Shown: piece after piece, positions 31,900 to 40,956 of the stretch | Numbering within the stretch: the first letter of the stretch is position 1 | How the letters are laid out: each line of letters opens with the position of its first letter | DNA from: Candidatus Mnemosynella biddleae | GTDB lineage: Archaea; Halobacteriota; Archaeoglobi; Mnemosynellales; Mnemosynellaceae | Length of the DNA stretch: 64,000 nt | Direction: 5' to 3' | NCBI GenBank assembly: GCA_002011165.2 | Contig: MTMI02000001.1 | Location: 75,575-139,574, forward strand | Made by a program: the position numbers and the translations under genes | The notes under the pieces: model-generated | Database searches by the model: none | What the model saw: the letters and a program-made list of their open reading frames with translations, nothing else | What the model was told of the DNA's origin: nothing

Positions 31900-32781
31900 C
31901 TAGTGTCTCTCAACCAAATAAACTCCAGTCATTGTCAAAATCCCTCCTAAAGCTGTAAAAATTCCTATCTCTTCTCCCAGCACAGAAAAAGCCATTATTG
32001 CCGTGAAAAAAGGAATAATGTACACGAAAACAGCTACTTTTGTTGCCTCCATTGCGGTCAAGGCGGAGTACCATACCAGATAAGCAAAGACTGAGCAGAG
32101 AAGGGAGAGGTACAGCAAAGAAATCCAGGCGGTCATGCTCAAAGAAAGCGGGTTTACAATACCTTCGTAGAGAGCAAATGGAAAGAGTAGGATTGAGCCA
32201 ATTGCAAAGGCGTAGGCTGTAAGAACGTCTGGGTTGTACTTCTCCAGCAAACTCTTCCCCAAGATTGTGTAGAGAGCCCATAGAAACCCATCGAAAATTA
32301 TCAGCACGTCACCAGTAAGAGTTTCACTGCTGAAAAATTCGAATTCCCCTTTCGAAACCACCAACATAACACCAAGAAAAGATAAGCAAAGACCGAGAGT
32401 TTTAAGCTTCGTAAACCTCTCACCAAGGAAAAGGGACATCACTGCTATGAAAATAACCGATGTATTCATGAGTATTGAAGAATTCGTGGCTGTTGTGTAT
32501 GTGAGAGCTACAAACTGAACTGCATAGAGTAAAGTAACTCCCGTAATGGCCAAAATTACGATACGGGGTATATCCTCTATCTTAACAGACTTCAATCTCT
32601 TTTTTAAGTAAACCGCTAGGAGAAGAACTGGTGAAGCTAGGATGAACCTATAAAATGCCAGATTGTACGGCTTAATTTCTTGAAGACCGATTTTTATGAA
32701 GATGAACGAGCCTGCCCAGATGAGCATTGTAAGGAGTAATGCAATTATGTACATTCTCTGTAGCTCTTCTTTTGTCCCCAT
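31900..32781 (-). CDS. EamA/DMT-family transporter
   Basis: A 293-residue protein with ten hydrophobic segments in two EamA repeats, the drug/metabolite transporter fold. Characteristic text includes LIWAGSFIFIKIGLQ, PYNLAFYRFILASP in the first half and FDGFLWALYTILGK in the second. Substrate unknown. ATG 32781 has GAGGTG 8 nt upstream; the frame extends to 32814 without a binding site. It sits alone between the CRISPR array with gene debris and a solitary decayed CRISPR repeat, so it may have arrived with an insertion. Confidence 0.85.
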   Translation of the reverse strand: MGTKEELQRMYIIALLLTMLIWAGSFIFIKIGLQEIKPYNLAFYRFILASPVLLLAVYLKKRLKSVKIEDIPRIVILAITGVTLLYAVQFVALTYTTATNSSILMNTSVIFIAVMSLFLGERFTKLKTLGLCLSFLGVMLVVSKGEFEFFSSETLTGDVLIIFDGFLWALYTILGKSLLEKYNPDVLTAYAFAIGSILLFPFALYEGIVNPLSLSMTAWISLLYLSLLCSVFAYLVWYSALTAMEATKVAVFVYIIPFFTAIMAFSVLGEEIGIFTALGGILTMTGVYLVERH

Positions 32782-32898
32782 TGCTTCTGCACCTCTAAAC
32801 CTTAAAGATGACATTCAAAAAACTTTGAAACAAATAACTTATGATCTCAATTTCGATGGAGTATGTTTGATTTAATAGAGGCTATTGTGGGCCATTAA

Positions 32899-33012
32899 AT
32901 GAGATTAATGATGAAAAGTAAAGGTTATACCAAAGTTGAAAAGATAGTTGTGGAACATGAGTTTGCTCCAACTACAATCAAGCTCCTTTCTAATATTTTT
33001 ACTAATATTTGA
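32899..33012 (+). other. Short ORF of uncertain reality (37 codons)
   Basis: An ATG frame reading KSKGYTKVEKIVVEHEFAPT and ending in TNI. Composition is coding-like, but it has no clear ribosome binding site, no family and only 37 residues. It may be a remnant of a larger gene between the transporter and the solitary repeat. The rest of 32782-33124 shows no other gene. Confidence 0.2.
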
Positions 33013-33042
33013 GTGATCATCAATCACTTGTTTACGAAGTAT

Positions 33043-33072
33043 GCTGAATTCAGACTAAGATGGGATTGAAAT
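33043..33072 (+). repeat. Solitary degenerate CRISPR repeat
   Basis: A 30-base stretch matches the array repeat at 26 of 30 positions (differences at repeat positions 2, 7, 17 and 20), in the same orientation, 1.7 kb beyond the last array repeat. The 3' part GGGATTGAAAT is intact. No second copy flanks it. Confidence 0.8.
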
Positions 33073-33124
33073 CGAGAGTTGGAAATTGTCACAAAGCACT
33101 TTTGAGGATATGAGGTTTTATTTT

Positions 33125-35008
33125 TTAAATTTTTATAATTTCGCCTGTTCTTTCGTAAGTCCTTATTCCATCGGGAAGTCTCTTGGAGAATTCCTTCGAT
33201 CTTAAAACTGAGAGGAACTCTTGAACTGTTGATTCTTCAAGTCTTTCTATAGGAATTAAGAAATCATATTCCTCTTCGGTTAAAGGAGTGAAAAAGAGAT
33301 TATACCGAAGTGCCACATATTTCAGTCCGATTCCCGCATCAGCTCTTCCAGTAGAGATATAATAAGCTAAGGACGAGTGAGTCTTCACAACAACTTCATA
33401 TCCTTTGAGATTTCTTCTGAGGTTCTCTGCTTCAATTCCTCTTTTTTCTGCAAGCTCTTCTATCAGCCTATCGAGAAGTAATCTCGTCCCAGATCCGGGA
33501 TTTCTATTAACAATTCTTAAATCTTTATCTACGATCTCCTCGAATGATGAGAGCGGAACTGATGAAATTATTCCCTGTTCCCTCAAATAGCCCTTCACAA
33601 GAACACAATTCTTCAACCCATATTCTCTTGCTTGAAGAAGATTATCTCCCAAATGAATTCCAGAAATATCTGGAATTCCTCTCCTCATCACCATTAACCC
33701 ACCAGTTGAACCAAGGTTCACAATTTTCATCTCACACTCCATCAGCTCATCTATGAGTTCTACTCCCGGACAGTGACTTCCCATAAAGAGGATATCGGGA
33801 ATTCTCTTTTCACTAAAAAGCGTAACTTCGAGCTCTTCTCCCTCATCAATCACTTCAACATTTTCTGGAATTTCTACAAAGCCTTCTGCCTCAGAGAGAG
33901 AGGTTATAGCTCCAGAGGATTTGAAAACTGGATAGCATTTATCCCTGAAAACGCCAACCGGCAAAATCTGCCTCCTTCCATCCAATCTCATTTTTGATGT
34001 CAATTTCATTCTGATTTTCTTTCTTTCATCTCTTAGATGCATTGCTCTTCTGAATAGTGGTTCAACGAAGTAAATGAATATTGAGAGAGCTGAAGTAGGA
34101 TAGCCGGGAAGTGAAAAAACTGGTCTTCCGTTAACTATACCAACTAAAAAAGGCTTTCCTGGTCTTATGTTAACTCCGTGAAAAAGGAGTTGACCTTTTC
34201 TTTCAATGATCTTTGGAAAGAGGTCTGCAACACCTACGGAAGTGCTTCCTGATGTTATCACTGCATGACATTCAAGAGCTGCTCTCTCAAGTGTCTCCTC
34301 AATCTCCCTCTCGTCATCCCCAATTATTCCATAATCCACCGGAGTGCATCCTATGAGTTTGAGAGATGATGAAATTGAGTAACGATTGACATCATAAATT
34401 TTGGCTTCTTCCAGCTCTTTTCTACAATCAATTATTTCATCTCCTGTCGAGAATATTCCAACTTTCAGAGAGAGAACTCTAATCCTCGAGATTCCAGAAG
34501 CTGCGAGAACACCTATGTGATGAGGTGAAATTAGAGTGTATCTCTTGAGAATTCTTTCTCCTCCAGAGATGTCTCCTCCCGCGCTCATCACGTTTTCGAA
34601 TCTTCTTACAGCTTTCAGAACTTTCACATGCGTGTTTTCCACTATACAATCCTCAATCATAACAACAGCGTCAGCACCTTTCGGCATCATAGCACCAGTT
34701 GCAATTTCTATCGCCTCTCCACTCTCTATTTCTATTTCTGGCTTCTCTCCCGGAAGGACTTTCCCCTTGATTCTCAATGATTTGGGAGAGTCTTCTCTTG
34801 CATCAAAAGTATCTGATGCTCTAACTGCAAATCCATCCATTGAGGCCCTTTCAAAAGGAGGTACGTCAATCGGAGAGAAAATAGATTCAGCAGATACTCT
34901 TCCAAGTGATTCAAGAAGAGGGACTTCTTCAATTTCTGGTTTGAGCTCCAAGGAGAAGAGAATTCTTTTCGCTTCTTCAACTGAGATTAGTCTTCTATAT
35001 TTACTCAA
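33125..35008 (-). CDS. MoeA fused to a PBP-like domain
   Basis: A 627-residue two-part protein. Residues about 1-400 form MoeA: SPIDVPPFERASMDGFAVRA, PKGADAVVMIEDC, GDEIID, SGSTSVGVADLFP and GLPGYP-like SLPGYPTSALS. Residues about 410-627 form a periplasmic-binding-like (MoaR/LysR-type) domain with NRNPGSGTRLLLDRL and GRADAGIGLKYVAL. In archaea this fusion accompanies a plain MoeA. The MoeA part inserts Mo or W into adenylated molybdopterin, while the PBP part may sense oxoanion or cofactor. It overlaps the moeA gene upstream by 8 nt. Confidence 0.88.
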   Translation of the reverse strand: MSKYRRLISVEEAKRILFSLELKPEIEEVPLLESLGRVSAESIFSPIDVPPFERASMDGFAVRASDTFDAREDSPKSLRIKGKVLPGEKPEIEIESGEAIEIATGAMMPKGADAVVMIEDCIVENTHVKVLKAVRRFENVMSAGGDISGGERILKRYTLISPHHIGVLAASGISRIRVLSLKVGIFSTGDEIIDCRKELEEAKIYDVNRYSISSSLKLIGCTPVDYGIIGDDEREIEETLERAALECHAVITSGSTSVGVADLFPKIIERKGQLLFHGVNIRPGKPFLVGIVNGRPVFSLPGYPTSALSIFIYFVEPLFRRAMHLRDERKKIRMKLTSKMRLDGRRQILPVGVFRDKCYPVFKSSGAITSLSEAEGFVEIPENVEVIDEGEELEVTLFSEKRIPDILFMGSHCPGVELIDELMECEMKIVNLGSTGGLMVMRRGIPDISGIHLGDNLLQAREYGLKNCVLVKGYLREQGIISSVPLSSFEEIVDKDLRIVNRNPGSGTRLLLDRLIEELAEKRGIEAENLRRNLKGYEVVVKTHSSLAYYISTGRADAGIGLKYVALRYNLFFTPLTEEEYDFLIPIERLEESTVQEFLSVLRSKEFSKRLPDGIRTYERTGEIIKI

Positions 35009-36152
35009 AAAATCTCACCTCAACAATCTCGTCTCTCTCTATTCCCTCAAGCTCTTCTGGAACGATGATATAACCATCCGCTTTAGTAACGGAGCTGAGG
35101 ATTCCAGATCCGTGGGTCATCAGGGGAATTGCAGTAGAATGGCGGAGTTTAACTCTCGTGAATGTTCGATAGCCAGCTTTAGATGTGACTGAAGTTAGGA
35201 GCCTTGCTTTAACAATCCTCTCTTCAATCGGCTTATTCATCAGCTTGAAGATGATTTCTTTGAGAAAGGTGATAGAAGCCATAAGACAGGCAACCGGATA
35301 TCCCGGAAGTCCAAGAAGAGGTTTTCCTTCAACAACGCCAAAAAGCGTGGGTCTTCCGGGAGACATCGCAACCCCTCTGAAAACAGGAGTTCCGATTTCC
35401 TCAAGAACGTTCCAGAGAAGATCTCTCCTTCCTGCAGAAGTTCCTCCGATAACTGTGATGATGTCGAACTCTCTTGCATGTAGGATGGCTTCCTTCAACT
35501 CCTTCTTATCATCTCCAACCACAGGATAGATCTCTGGAATCCCACCCCATTTTCTTGCGAGAATAGATAGCATCAGAGAATTAGTTTCTCTGATTTCTGA
35601 ATCTTTTTTAAACTCTTCTCCCGTTGGAATGATTGCCACTCTGGGTCTCTTGAAAACTGATACTTCTTCTATCCCAAGAGCTTTAAGTAAAGCGATATCG
35701 GGAGCTCTGAGAACGTGAGAGATTTCAAAAATAGTTTCACCTATTTCAACGTCTTCTCCCCTTCTTGCGACATTTTTCCCAGGATGGACTTCGGAATAGA
35801 TCTCCACCTTACCGTTCATCTGAACTGTGTCCTCGACCAACACAACTGCATCAGCACCATCTGGGAGTTTCTCTCCAGTGTTCACAGGAACTGCTTTCAT
35901 CTCTCCAGCAATTTCGGAGATTTCCATGAGTACGGGAGAGTTGTGAGAAGCGCCATATGTGTCTGATGCTCTAACTGCAAATCCATCCATCGCAGATCTG
36001 TCAAAAGGAGGGATATTCACATCAGAAATTATTTCTTCCGCGAGTGTGCATCCTACAGCATCTTCTAACCTAACTTTTTGGATTGATGGGTTTAAATTTT
36101 CAAAAATCAATTTTAGAGCTTCTTCAACTTTTACTGTCTCTTTTATCTCCAT
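35001..36152 (-). CDS. moeA: Molybdopterin molybdenumtransferase MoeA
   Basis: A 383-residue MoeA with all expected blocks: SDVNIPPFDRSAMDGFAVRA, LPDGADAVVLVEDTV, IPTGEEF, GGTSAGRRDLL, SPGRPTLFGVVEGKPLLGLP and GYPVA. MoeA ligates molybdate or tungstate to adenylylated molybdopterin. Archaea often keep two copies, suggested to separate Mo and W. Its start directly abuts moaD (stop at 36153), and its end overlaps the MoeA-PBP gene. Confidence 0.92.
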   Translation of the reverse strand: MEIKETVKVEEALKLIFENLNPSIQKVRLEDAVGCTLAEEIISDVNIPPFDRSAMDGFAVRASDTYGASHNSPVLMEISEIAGEMKAVPVNTGEKLPDGADAVVLVEDTVQMNGKVEIYSEVHPGKNVARRGEDVEIGETIFEISHVLRAPDIALLKALGIEEVSVFKRPRVAIIPTGEEFKKDSEIRETNSLMLSILARKWGGIPEIYPVVGDDKKELKEAILHAREFDIITVIGGTSAGRRDLLWNVLEEIGTPVFRGVAMSPGRPTLFGVVEGKPLLGLPGYPVACLMASITFLKEIIFKLMNKPIEERIVKARLLTSVTSKAGYRTFTRVKLRHSTAIPLMTHGSGILSSVTKADGYIIVPEELEGIERDEIVEVRFFE

Positions 36153-36413
36153 TTACCCACCAGCAACAGGTGGAAATATCGCTATTTCATCTCCTTCCCT
36201 AACCTCGGTATTCAGATCCGTGTTCTTTCCATTCAGCATTATATTCAAACTTTTGTTAAGTTCACCCTGAGGAAAGATCTTATCCTTTAGAGCTGAATGC
36301 TTTTCAACAAGTTTTTCAAGAGCTTCTCCAACGCTTTGCGCTTCAACAAACTCTTCCTTGACGCCCACGATTTCTCTGAGATTTGCAAAGAGCTTTATCT
36401 TTACCTTCGACAT
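36153..36413 (-). CDS. moaD: MoaD sulfur-carrier subunit of molybdopterin synthase
   Basis: An 86-residue ubiquitin-like protein ending in VAGG. The Gly-Gly tail is adenylated and thiocarboxylated to give sulfur for molybdopterin. KIKLFANLREIVGVKEEFVE and EGDEIAIFPPVAGG are typical. It leads a three-gene moaD-moeA-moeA/PBP operon. Related archaeal proteins (SAMP-type) can also be conjugated to targets, so a second role is possible. Confidence 0.88.
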   Translation of the reverse strand: MSKVKIKLFANLREIVGVKEEFVEAQSVGEALEKLVEKHSALKDKIFPQGELNKSLNIMLNGKNTDLNTEVREGDEIAIFPPVAGG

Positions 36414-36530
36414 ATTTTGAGTTTTTGACTCGTAGAAGATATAAAGATGATGGAAGGGTGCAAAAAAGTAATTATTAATATTTGATGATCAGATACTGGC
36501 ACGCTTTCGCAAGGAGTGATACCGATAAGA

Positions 36531-36539
36531 TTTAAATAA
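36531..36539 (+). promoter_or_regulatory. TATA box of the A-ATPase operon
   Basis: TTTAAATAA lies about 35 nt before the ahaH ATG, with GAGAGGG at about 36556-36563 as ribosome binding site. It is the only clear promoter-like element before the nine-subunit operon. Confidence 0.5.
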
Positions 36540-36568
36540 AGAGGGAGATGACCTTCTGAGAGGGTAAA

Positions 36569-36913
36569 ATGGAGAGAGAGGAAATTCTTCTAAAGGTTAA
36601 AGAGGCTGAAGAAGAGGCAAAGAAGATAGTTGAAGAAGCTGAAAGAGATTTTCAAAAAATAATTGATGAAGCTAAAAAGGAAGGAGAGAAAATAGTAAAG
36701 AAGGCGGAAATAGAGGCTGAAAAAGAGGCAGAAATGATTTTGGAGGAGGAAAGAAGAAGGATTGAAAAGGATAAAGAAGAGATATTGAAGAGAGGAGAGG
36801 AGGAGATAGAGAGGATTGAGAGTAGAGCTCAACAGAAAATGTCTGAAGCTGTCGAACTTTTACTCAGGAGATTCGAGGAGGTTTTAAATGCTCCTCCCAG
36901 AGAGAATGAATAG
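36569..36913 (+). CDS. ahaH: A-type ATP synthase subunit H
   Basis: A 114-residue, almost entirely coiled-coil protein rich in Glu and Lys with heptad-like spacing (EAEEEAKKIVEEAERDFQKI). It is the peripheral-stalk partner of subunit E. It is the first gene of the operon and overlaps the subunit I gene by 26 nt. The assignment rests on position and coiled-coil character, which suits this poorly conserved subunit. Confidence 0.85.
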   Translation: MEREEILLKVKEAEEEAKKIVEEAERDFQKIIDEAKKEGEKIVKKAEIEAEKEAEMILEEERRRIEKDKEEILKRGEEEIERIESRAQQKMSEAVELLLRRFEEVLNAPPRENE

Positions 36914-38795
36914 GTTCATCGTGGTAGGTGAAAAAGATGAACTCGAAAATGTTATTGAGAGGCTTTATTCTCTAAACATCTTTCATATAAAAGATTTCAT
37001 CGAAGAGGGTCCAATTTTCAGAATAGGTGAGCCACTTGAAAGAGCTGAGAAGTATTCTGATTATCTTCTGAGGATTCGCTCTTTGATGAGAGCTCTTAAA
37101 ATAAAAGAAGTTGATCAAAAATACAGTGTTAAAGAGATCGAGGAGATTATTCAATCGAAACTCGATGAAATAAACAAGAGAATTTCTGAAGAGATGGAGA
37201 GATATTCGAGAGTGGAAGGAACTCTAAAAGAGTTGGAGCAACTCCTCAAAGATTTGAGACCTTTCGAGATTCTTGGAATTCGTCCTTCGCTGTGCAGAGG
37301 TTATGAGGGGATTTCATGTTTTGTAGGGAAGATTAGGAATTTCAAAGAAATTGAAGAGATTATTTCACAATTCCGAGAAGAGTGTTATGTTGTGAGAGGA
37401 GATGGAGAAAAGGATATTTACGTTGCGATTTTTGTTCCGAAGAATTTGAGCGATAAGATGGCTTCTGAACTTTCAAGAACTAGCTTCTCAGAAATTCCAG
37501 TTCCTCTAGTTGAAGGAGATGTTGGAGAGGAGATTAAAAGAGCAACAGAAGAAGTTGAAAAGCTTAAAAATGAGCTTGAAAGTATAAGTAAGAGGATTGG
37601 AGGATTAAAAGAGGAGTACGCCGGCATTCTTCTTGCTTGCGAAGAGTATTTGGCAATAGAAGTTGAAAAGGCTGAGGCACCTCTCAGATTTGCGACAACT
37701 GAGAACTTCTTTGTGATAGATGGGTGGATTCCTTCAGAGAGAAGAGATGACTTTATTGAAGCTTTAAAGGATTTCAAGGTTTACGTAAATGAGATTCCAT
37801 CCAAAGAAGAGCCACCGGTTTATCTCAAGCATCCAAAACCGATAAGTCCTTTCAAGCTACTCATAGACGTTTTCTCAACTCCTCGCTACAATGAGATAGA
37901 TCCCACATCGATTATTTTCATCACCTTCCCACTTTTCTACGGCTTCATGCTCGGAGATGTTGGCTACGGAGCACTGATAGGAATTATGAGCTATGCTATA
38001 AAGAGGAAGATGAGGAGCGAAGGATGGCAGTCGCTTGCTTCAATCGGGCTCTATGCTGCGGCACTCTCAATTATTTTCGGATTGATATATGGAGAGTTTT
38101 TCGGATTTCCAATGTATGGAGAGGAGAGTATCTTTGGATTAACCTATATCCACACTCCGCTTCATAGATTTGAAGAAGTAGTCGAGCTTCTGATGATTTC
38201 TCTCATAATCGGAGTCGTCCATGTATCTCTCGGACTTTTCTTGGGTTTGAGAAACGTTGCAGTGATGCACGGATGGAAAAAAGCGATTTACGAAAGAGTT
38301 TGCTGGATTCTCATGCTTTTCGGGGGCATCATACTTGTTTATTACTTACTCCCCCCGCTTATGGAGGGGGTTCCTCTCGGAGAGCTAAACTTCCTTTCAC
38401 CAATCTTTCTCCTCGGAGCGGTTCTCCTTATTTCAGGTGTTGCGATTCTTATAATCGGAGAAGGTCCAATTATGATCATGGAAGTTCCAACGCTTCTGAG
38501 TAATATCGTATCTTATTCCCGACTTCTTGCAATTGGACTCTCCTCAGTGGGAATAGCTCTCGCAGTAAACACGATTTCAATAGAGCTCTTCTTATCGAAG
38601 GGAGGAGTTCTGCTCCTTGTAGGAGTGATTGTTTTGATTCTCGGTCACAGTCTCAATCTCGCCCTCGGAATAATAGGTCCGGGGCTTCATTCACTTAGAT
38701 TGCAATATGTGGAGTTCTTTACGAAGTTCTTCGAAGGTGGTGGAAAAAAATACAGCCCCTTTGGAAGAATTAGAAAATATTTGAAGGAGGGATGA
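36888..38795 (+). CDS. ahaI: A-type ATP synthase subunit I (a-like)
   Basis: A 635-residue subunit. The N-terminal half of about 330 residues is soluble with coiled coil, attaching to the peripheral stalks. The C-terminal half has about eight membrane helices forming the ion half-channels next to the K ring. Signature text includes FITFPLFYGFMLGDVGYG, GEFFGFPMYGE and VSYSRLLAIGLSSVGIALAV. GGAGG upstream of 36888 supports this start, although a later ATG at 36906 exists. Confidence 0.95.
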   Translation: MLLPERMNRFIVVGEKDELENVIERLYSLNIFHIKDFIEEGPIFRIGEPLERAEKYSDYLLRIRSLMRALKIKEVDQKYSVKEIEEIIQSKLDEINKRISEEMERYSRVEGTLKELEQLLKDLRPFEILGIRPSLCRGYEGISCFVGKIRNFKEIEEIISQFREECYVVRGDGEKDIYVAIFVPKNLSDKMASELSRTSFSEIPVPLVEGDVGEEIKRATEEVEKLKNELESISKRIGGLKEEYAGILLACEEYLAIEVEKAEAPLRFATTENFFVIDGWIPSERRDDFIEALKDFKVYVNEIPSKEEPPVYLKHPKPISPFKLLIDVFSTPRYNEIDPTSIIFITFPLFYGFMLGDVGYGALIGIMSYAIKRKMRSEGWQSLASIGLYAAALSIIFGLIYGEFFGFPMYGEESIFGLTYIHTPLHRFEEVVELLMISLIIGVVHVSLGLFLGLRNVAVMHGWKKAIYERVCWILMLFGGIILVYYLLPPLMEGVPLGELNFLSPIFLLGAVLLISGVAILIIGEGPIMIMEVPTLLSNIVSYSRLLAIGLSSVGIALAVNTISIELFLSKGGVLLLVGVIVLILGHSLNLALGIIGPGLHSLRLQYVEFFTKFFEGGGKKYSPFGRIRKYLKEG

Positions 38796-38799
38796 GAAA

Positions 38800-39039
38800 A
38801 TGGCGGATCCTTTAGCGGTTGGATTGCTCGCACTTGGTGCAGGTCTAGCTGTTGGACTGGCTGGAATAGGAGCTGGAATGGGCGAACAGGGAATCGGAGC
38901 TGCTGCAGTGGGTGCAATGGCAGAAGATGAAGGTTTCTTTGGAAAGGGACTTCTGATGACTGTGATTCCAGAGTCCATAGCTATTTTCGGTCTTGTGGTC
39001 TCACTGATTCTTCTGTTCGTCACACTACCATCTCTCTGA
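38800..39039 (+). CDS. ahaK: A-type ATP synthase subunit K (rotor c ring)
   Basis: A 79-residue proteolipid with two membrane helices. Helix 1 is glycine-rich (LAGIGAGMGEQGIGAAAVGA), and helix 2 carries the ion-binding glutamate E58 in VIPESIAIFGL. A Gln at residue 30 in helix 1 and Ser after the glutamate resemble ligands of Na+-type rings. They are not proof, since the spacing differs from the bacterial Na+ ring. Only one hairpin is present, so the ring is built from single hairpins, not the duplicated forms of some methanogens. Confidence 0.95.
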   Translation: MADPLAVGLLALGAGLAVGLAGIGAGMGEQGIGAAAVGAMAEDEGFFGKGLLMTVIPESIAIFGLVVSLILLFVTLPSL

Positions 39040-39049
39040 AGGGATTTAG

Positions 39050-39625
39050 ATGGCTCTGGAGAAGGTTATAGAGGATACACTGAAGAAGAGTAGACAGAGG
39101 GCAGAGGAGATCAGAGAAAGAGCTGAAGAGGAGAGGAAAAAGATACTAAATGAAGCGATGAAGAGAGCTGAGGAGATAAAGAGGAAAAAGAGAAGAGAAG
39201 TTGAAGAGAGAGCGAGGAGGATGAGAATTCAGGAGCTCTCGAGCACGAAGATAGAGGTAAAGAGGAGGGTGCTGGAAGTTCAGAAAGAATTGCTTGAGAA
39301 GTGCTATGAAGAGTCCCTAAGAACTCTTTCAAATCTTTCCGAGGATAGACGACGAGAGATCTTGAAGAAACTTATATCAGAAGCTGAGAAGCATGGCTCA
39401 AAGATTTATTCAAATGAGAGAGAGGAGAATATAGTCAAAGAGCTCAGTAAACTGAAGTATGCTGGAAGAATTGACTGTCTTGGAGGCGTAATCGTTGAGA
39501 ATGAAGATGGAAGTGTGAGAGTTGACATGACCTATGAGACTATTTTCTCTTCGCTCTTCGAGTCTTCGATGAAAGAAGTTGCTTCAATACTCTTTGAGGA
39601 TTATGAGGCTGGGAATAAGGATTAG
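39050..39625 (+). CDS. ahaE: A-type ATP synthase subunit E
   Basis: A 191-residue peripheral-stalk subunit. The N-terminal 80 residues form a charged coiled coil (SRQRAEEIRERAEEERKKIL). A globular C-terminal domain ends VRVDMTYETIFSSLFESSMK, a conserved subunit E feature. It pairs with subunit H to brace the A3B3 head. It overlaps the subunit C start by 23 nt. Confidence 0.93.
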   Translation: MALEKVIEDTLKKSRQRAEEIRERAEEERKKILNEAMKRAEEIKRKKRREVEERARRMRIQELSSTKIEVKRRVLEVQKELLEKCYEESLRTLSNLSEDRRREILKKLISEAEKHGSKIYSNEREENIVKELSKLKYAGRIDCLGGVIVENEDGSVRVDMTYETIFSSLFESSMKEVASILFEDYEAGNKD

Positions 39626-40652
39626 AGGAAGATCGAAGATTAAAGATTACGCATATATCACAGCGAGAGTTAGGGCTAAAAAGAAAAAGCTTCTACCCAA
39701 GGAGACTTATCAGAAGCTCCTGAAGATGGGTCTCTCCGAGATTATCAGATTTCTTAGCGAGAGCGAGTATAAAGAAGAGATAAACGAGCTTTCGGATAAA
39801 TACAGCGGAGTTGATCTTATAGAGAGAGCTCTGAATCTCAACCTTTCGAGAACTTACAGAAATCTCATTGAGATTTCTTCGGGAGATGCAAATTTAATGA
39901 TAAGAGAATATCTCCGAAGATGGGATATCTGGAATATAAAGTGTGTGATCAGAGGCAAGAGGATAGGAGCGAGTCCAGAGGAGATAAAATCTCTCTTCGT
40001 CGTTGCTGGAGAATTCGATGAGAAGTTTCTCGGTACTCTCGCAGAACTGAACAGCGTGGAAGATGTTATAGAGGCGCTGAGCAACACGAGATACCATCGA
40101 ATATTAAGGAAATATGGAGAAGAGAGATGGGCGGAGCTTGAAGATGAACTTGATAAGATGTACTATGAAGAGCTGATAGATATTCTCGAAGAGGAGGTTA
40201 GTGAGGACAGAAAGCTTCTTCTCAAAGTTATAAGGATGGAAATAGATGTTAAGAATCTGAGGACACTTCTGAGATTGAAGAGAGATGGTGTAGAGACTAA
40301 AGATATTGAGCATCATCTTATAAAAGGAGGAGAGGAGCTTCATGAAAGAGAGCTCAGAAGACTTCTTACGCTAGATTATGAGGATCTACTCAAAGCTCTG
40401 AGCGAATATTCATATTGGAAGGTTATTGAAGAGGCAATAGAGAGGAGATCTCTTGTATCGGCGGAGACGAGACTTGAGAGATACGGAGCGGAATACGCTC
40501 ATAAGCTCTCATATTACTATCCTCTTTCCATTCTGCCAGTAATAGGATACATAATAAGTAAAAAACACGAAATTCATAATTTGCATCTCATTGCAAGAGC
40601 AAAAGAGCTCGGAATTCCTTCAGAGAGTGTTGAAGAACAGCTGGTGATATGA
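39603..40652 (+). CDS. ahaC: A-type ATP synthase subunit C (d-like)
   Basis: A 349-residue, mostly helical subunit that links the rotating central stalk to the K ring. Family features include YAYITARVRAKKKKLL near the start, YLRRWDIWNIKCVIRGK in the middle, and PLSILPVIGYIISKKHEIHN near the end. The ATG at 39603 is chosen for its GAGG site and conserved N-terminus; a frame to 39579 adds 8 residues. It starts inside the subunit E gene. Confidence 0.93.
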   Translation: MRLGIRIRGRSKIKDYAYITARVRAKKKKLLPKETYQKLLKMGLSEIIRFLSESEYKEEINELSDKYSGVDLIERALNLNLSRTYRNLIEISSGDANLMIREYLRRWDIWNIKCVIRGKRIGASPEEIKSLFVVAGEFDEKFLGTLAELNSVEDVIEALSNTRYHRILRKYGEERWAELEDELDKMYYEELIDILEEEVSEDRKLLLKVIRMEIDVKNLRTLLRLKRDGVETKDIEHHLIKGGEELHERELRRLLTLDYEDLLKALSEYSYWKVIEEAIERRSLVSAETRLERYGAEYAHKLSYYYPLSILPVIGYIISKKHEIHNLHLIARAKELGIPSESVEEQLVI

Positions 40653-40653
40653 G

Positions 40654-40956
40654 ATGAGAATAGGAGTGGTAGGCTCAAAGGACTTCACTCTTGGCTTCAG
40701 ACTAGCTGGAATTAAACTCTTCAAAGAGGTTTCAAGCTCTGAGGATATGGAGAGAGCTATTAAAGAGATGATGGGAGAAAAGGACATAGGAATATTGATC
40801 GCAGAAGGGGGGCTTGCCGAAAAAATGAGGAGGGAGTTCAGAGAAGAGATTGAAGAGTCACTAGAACCTATCGTAATCTTTGTTGGTGGAGAAACTGGTA
40901 TAGAAAGTTTGAGGGAAAGAATAAGACTTTCGGTAGGTGTTGACCTGTGGAAGTAA
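40654..40956 (+). CDS. ahaF: A-type ATP synthase subunit F
   Basis: A 100-residue central-stalk subunit with a Rossmann-like fold. It starts [19 protein letters not shown], has [15 protein letters not shown], and ends with [17 protein letters not shown]. Subunit F binds D in the rotor and tunes ATP hydrolysis. It follows subunit C by 1 nt and overlaps the subunit A start by 10 nt. Confidence 0.95.
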   Translation: MRIGVVGSKDFTLGFRLAGIKLFKEVSSSEDMERAIKEMMGEKDIGILIAEGGLAEKMRREFREEIEESLEPIVIFVGGETGIESLRERIRLSVGVDLWK

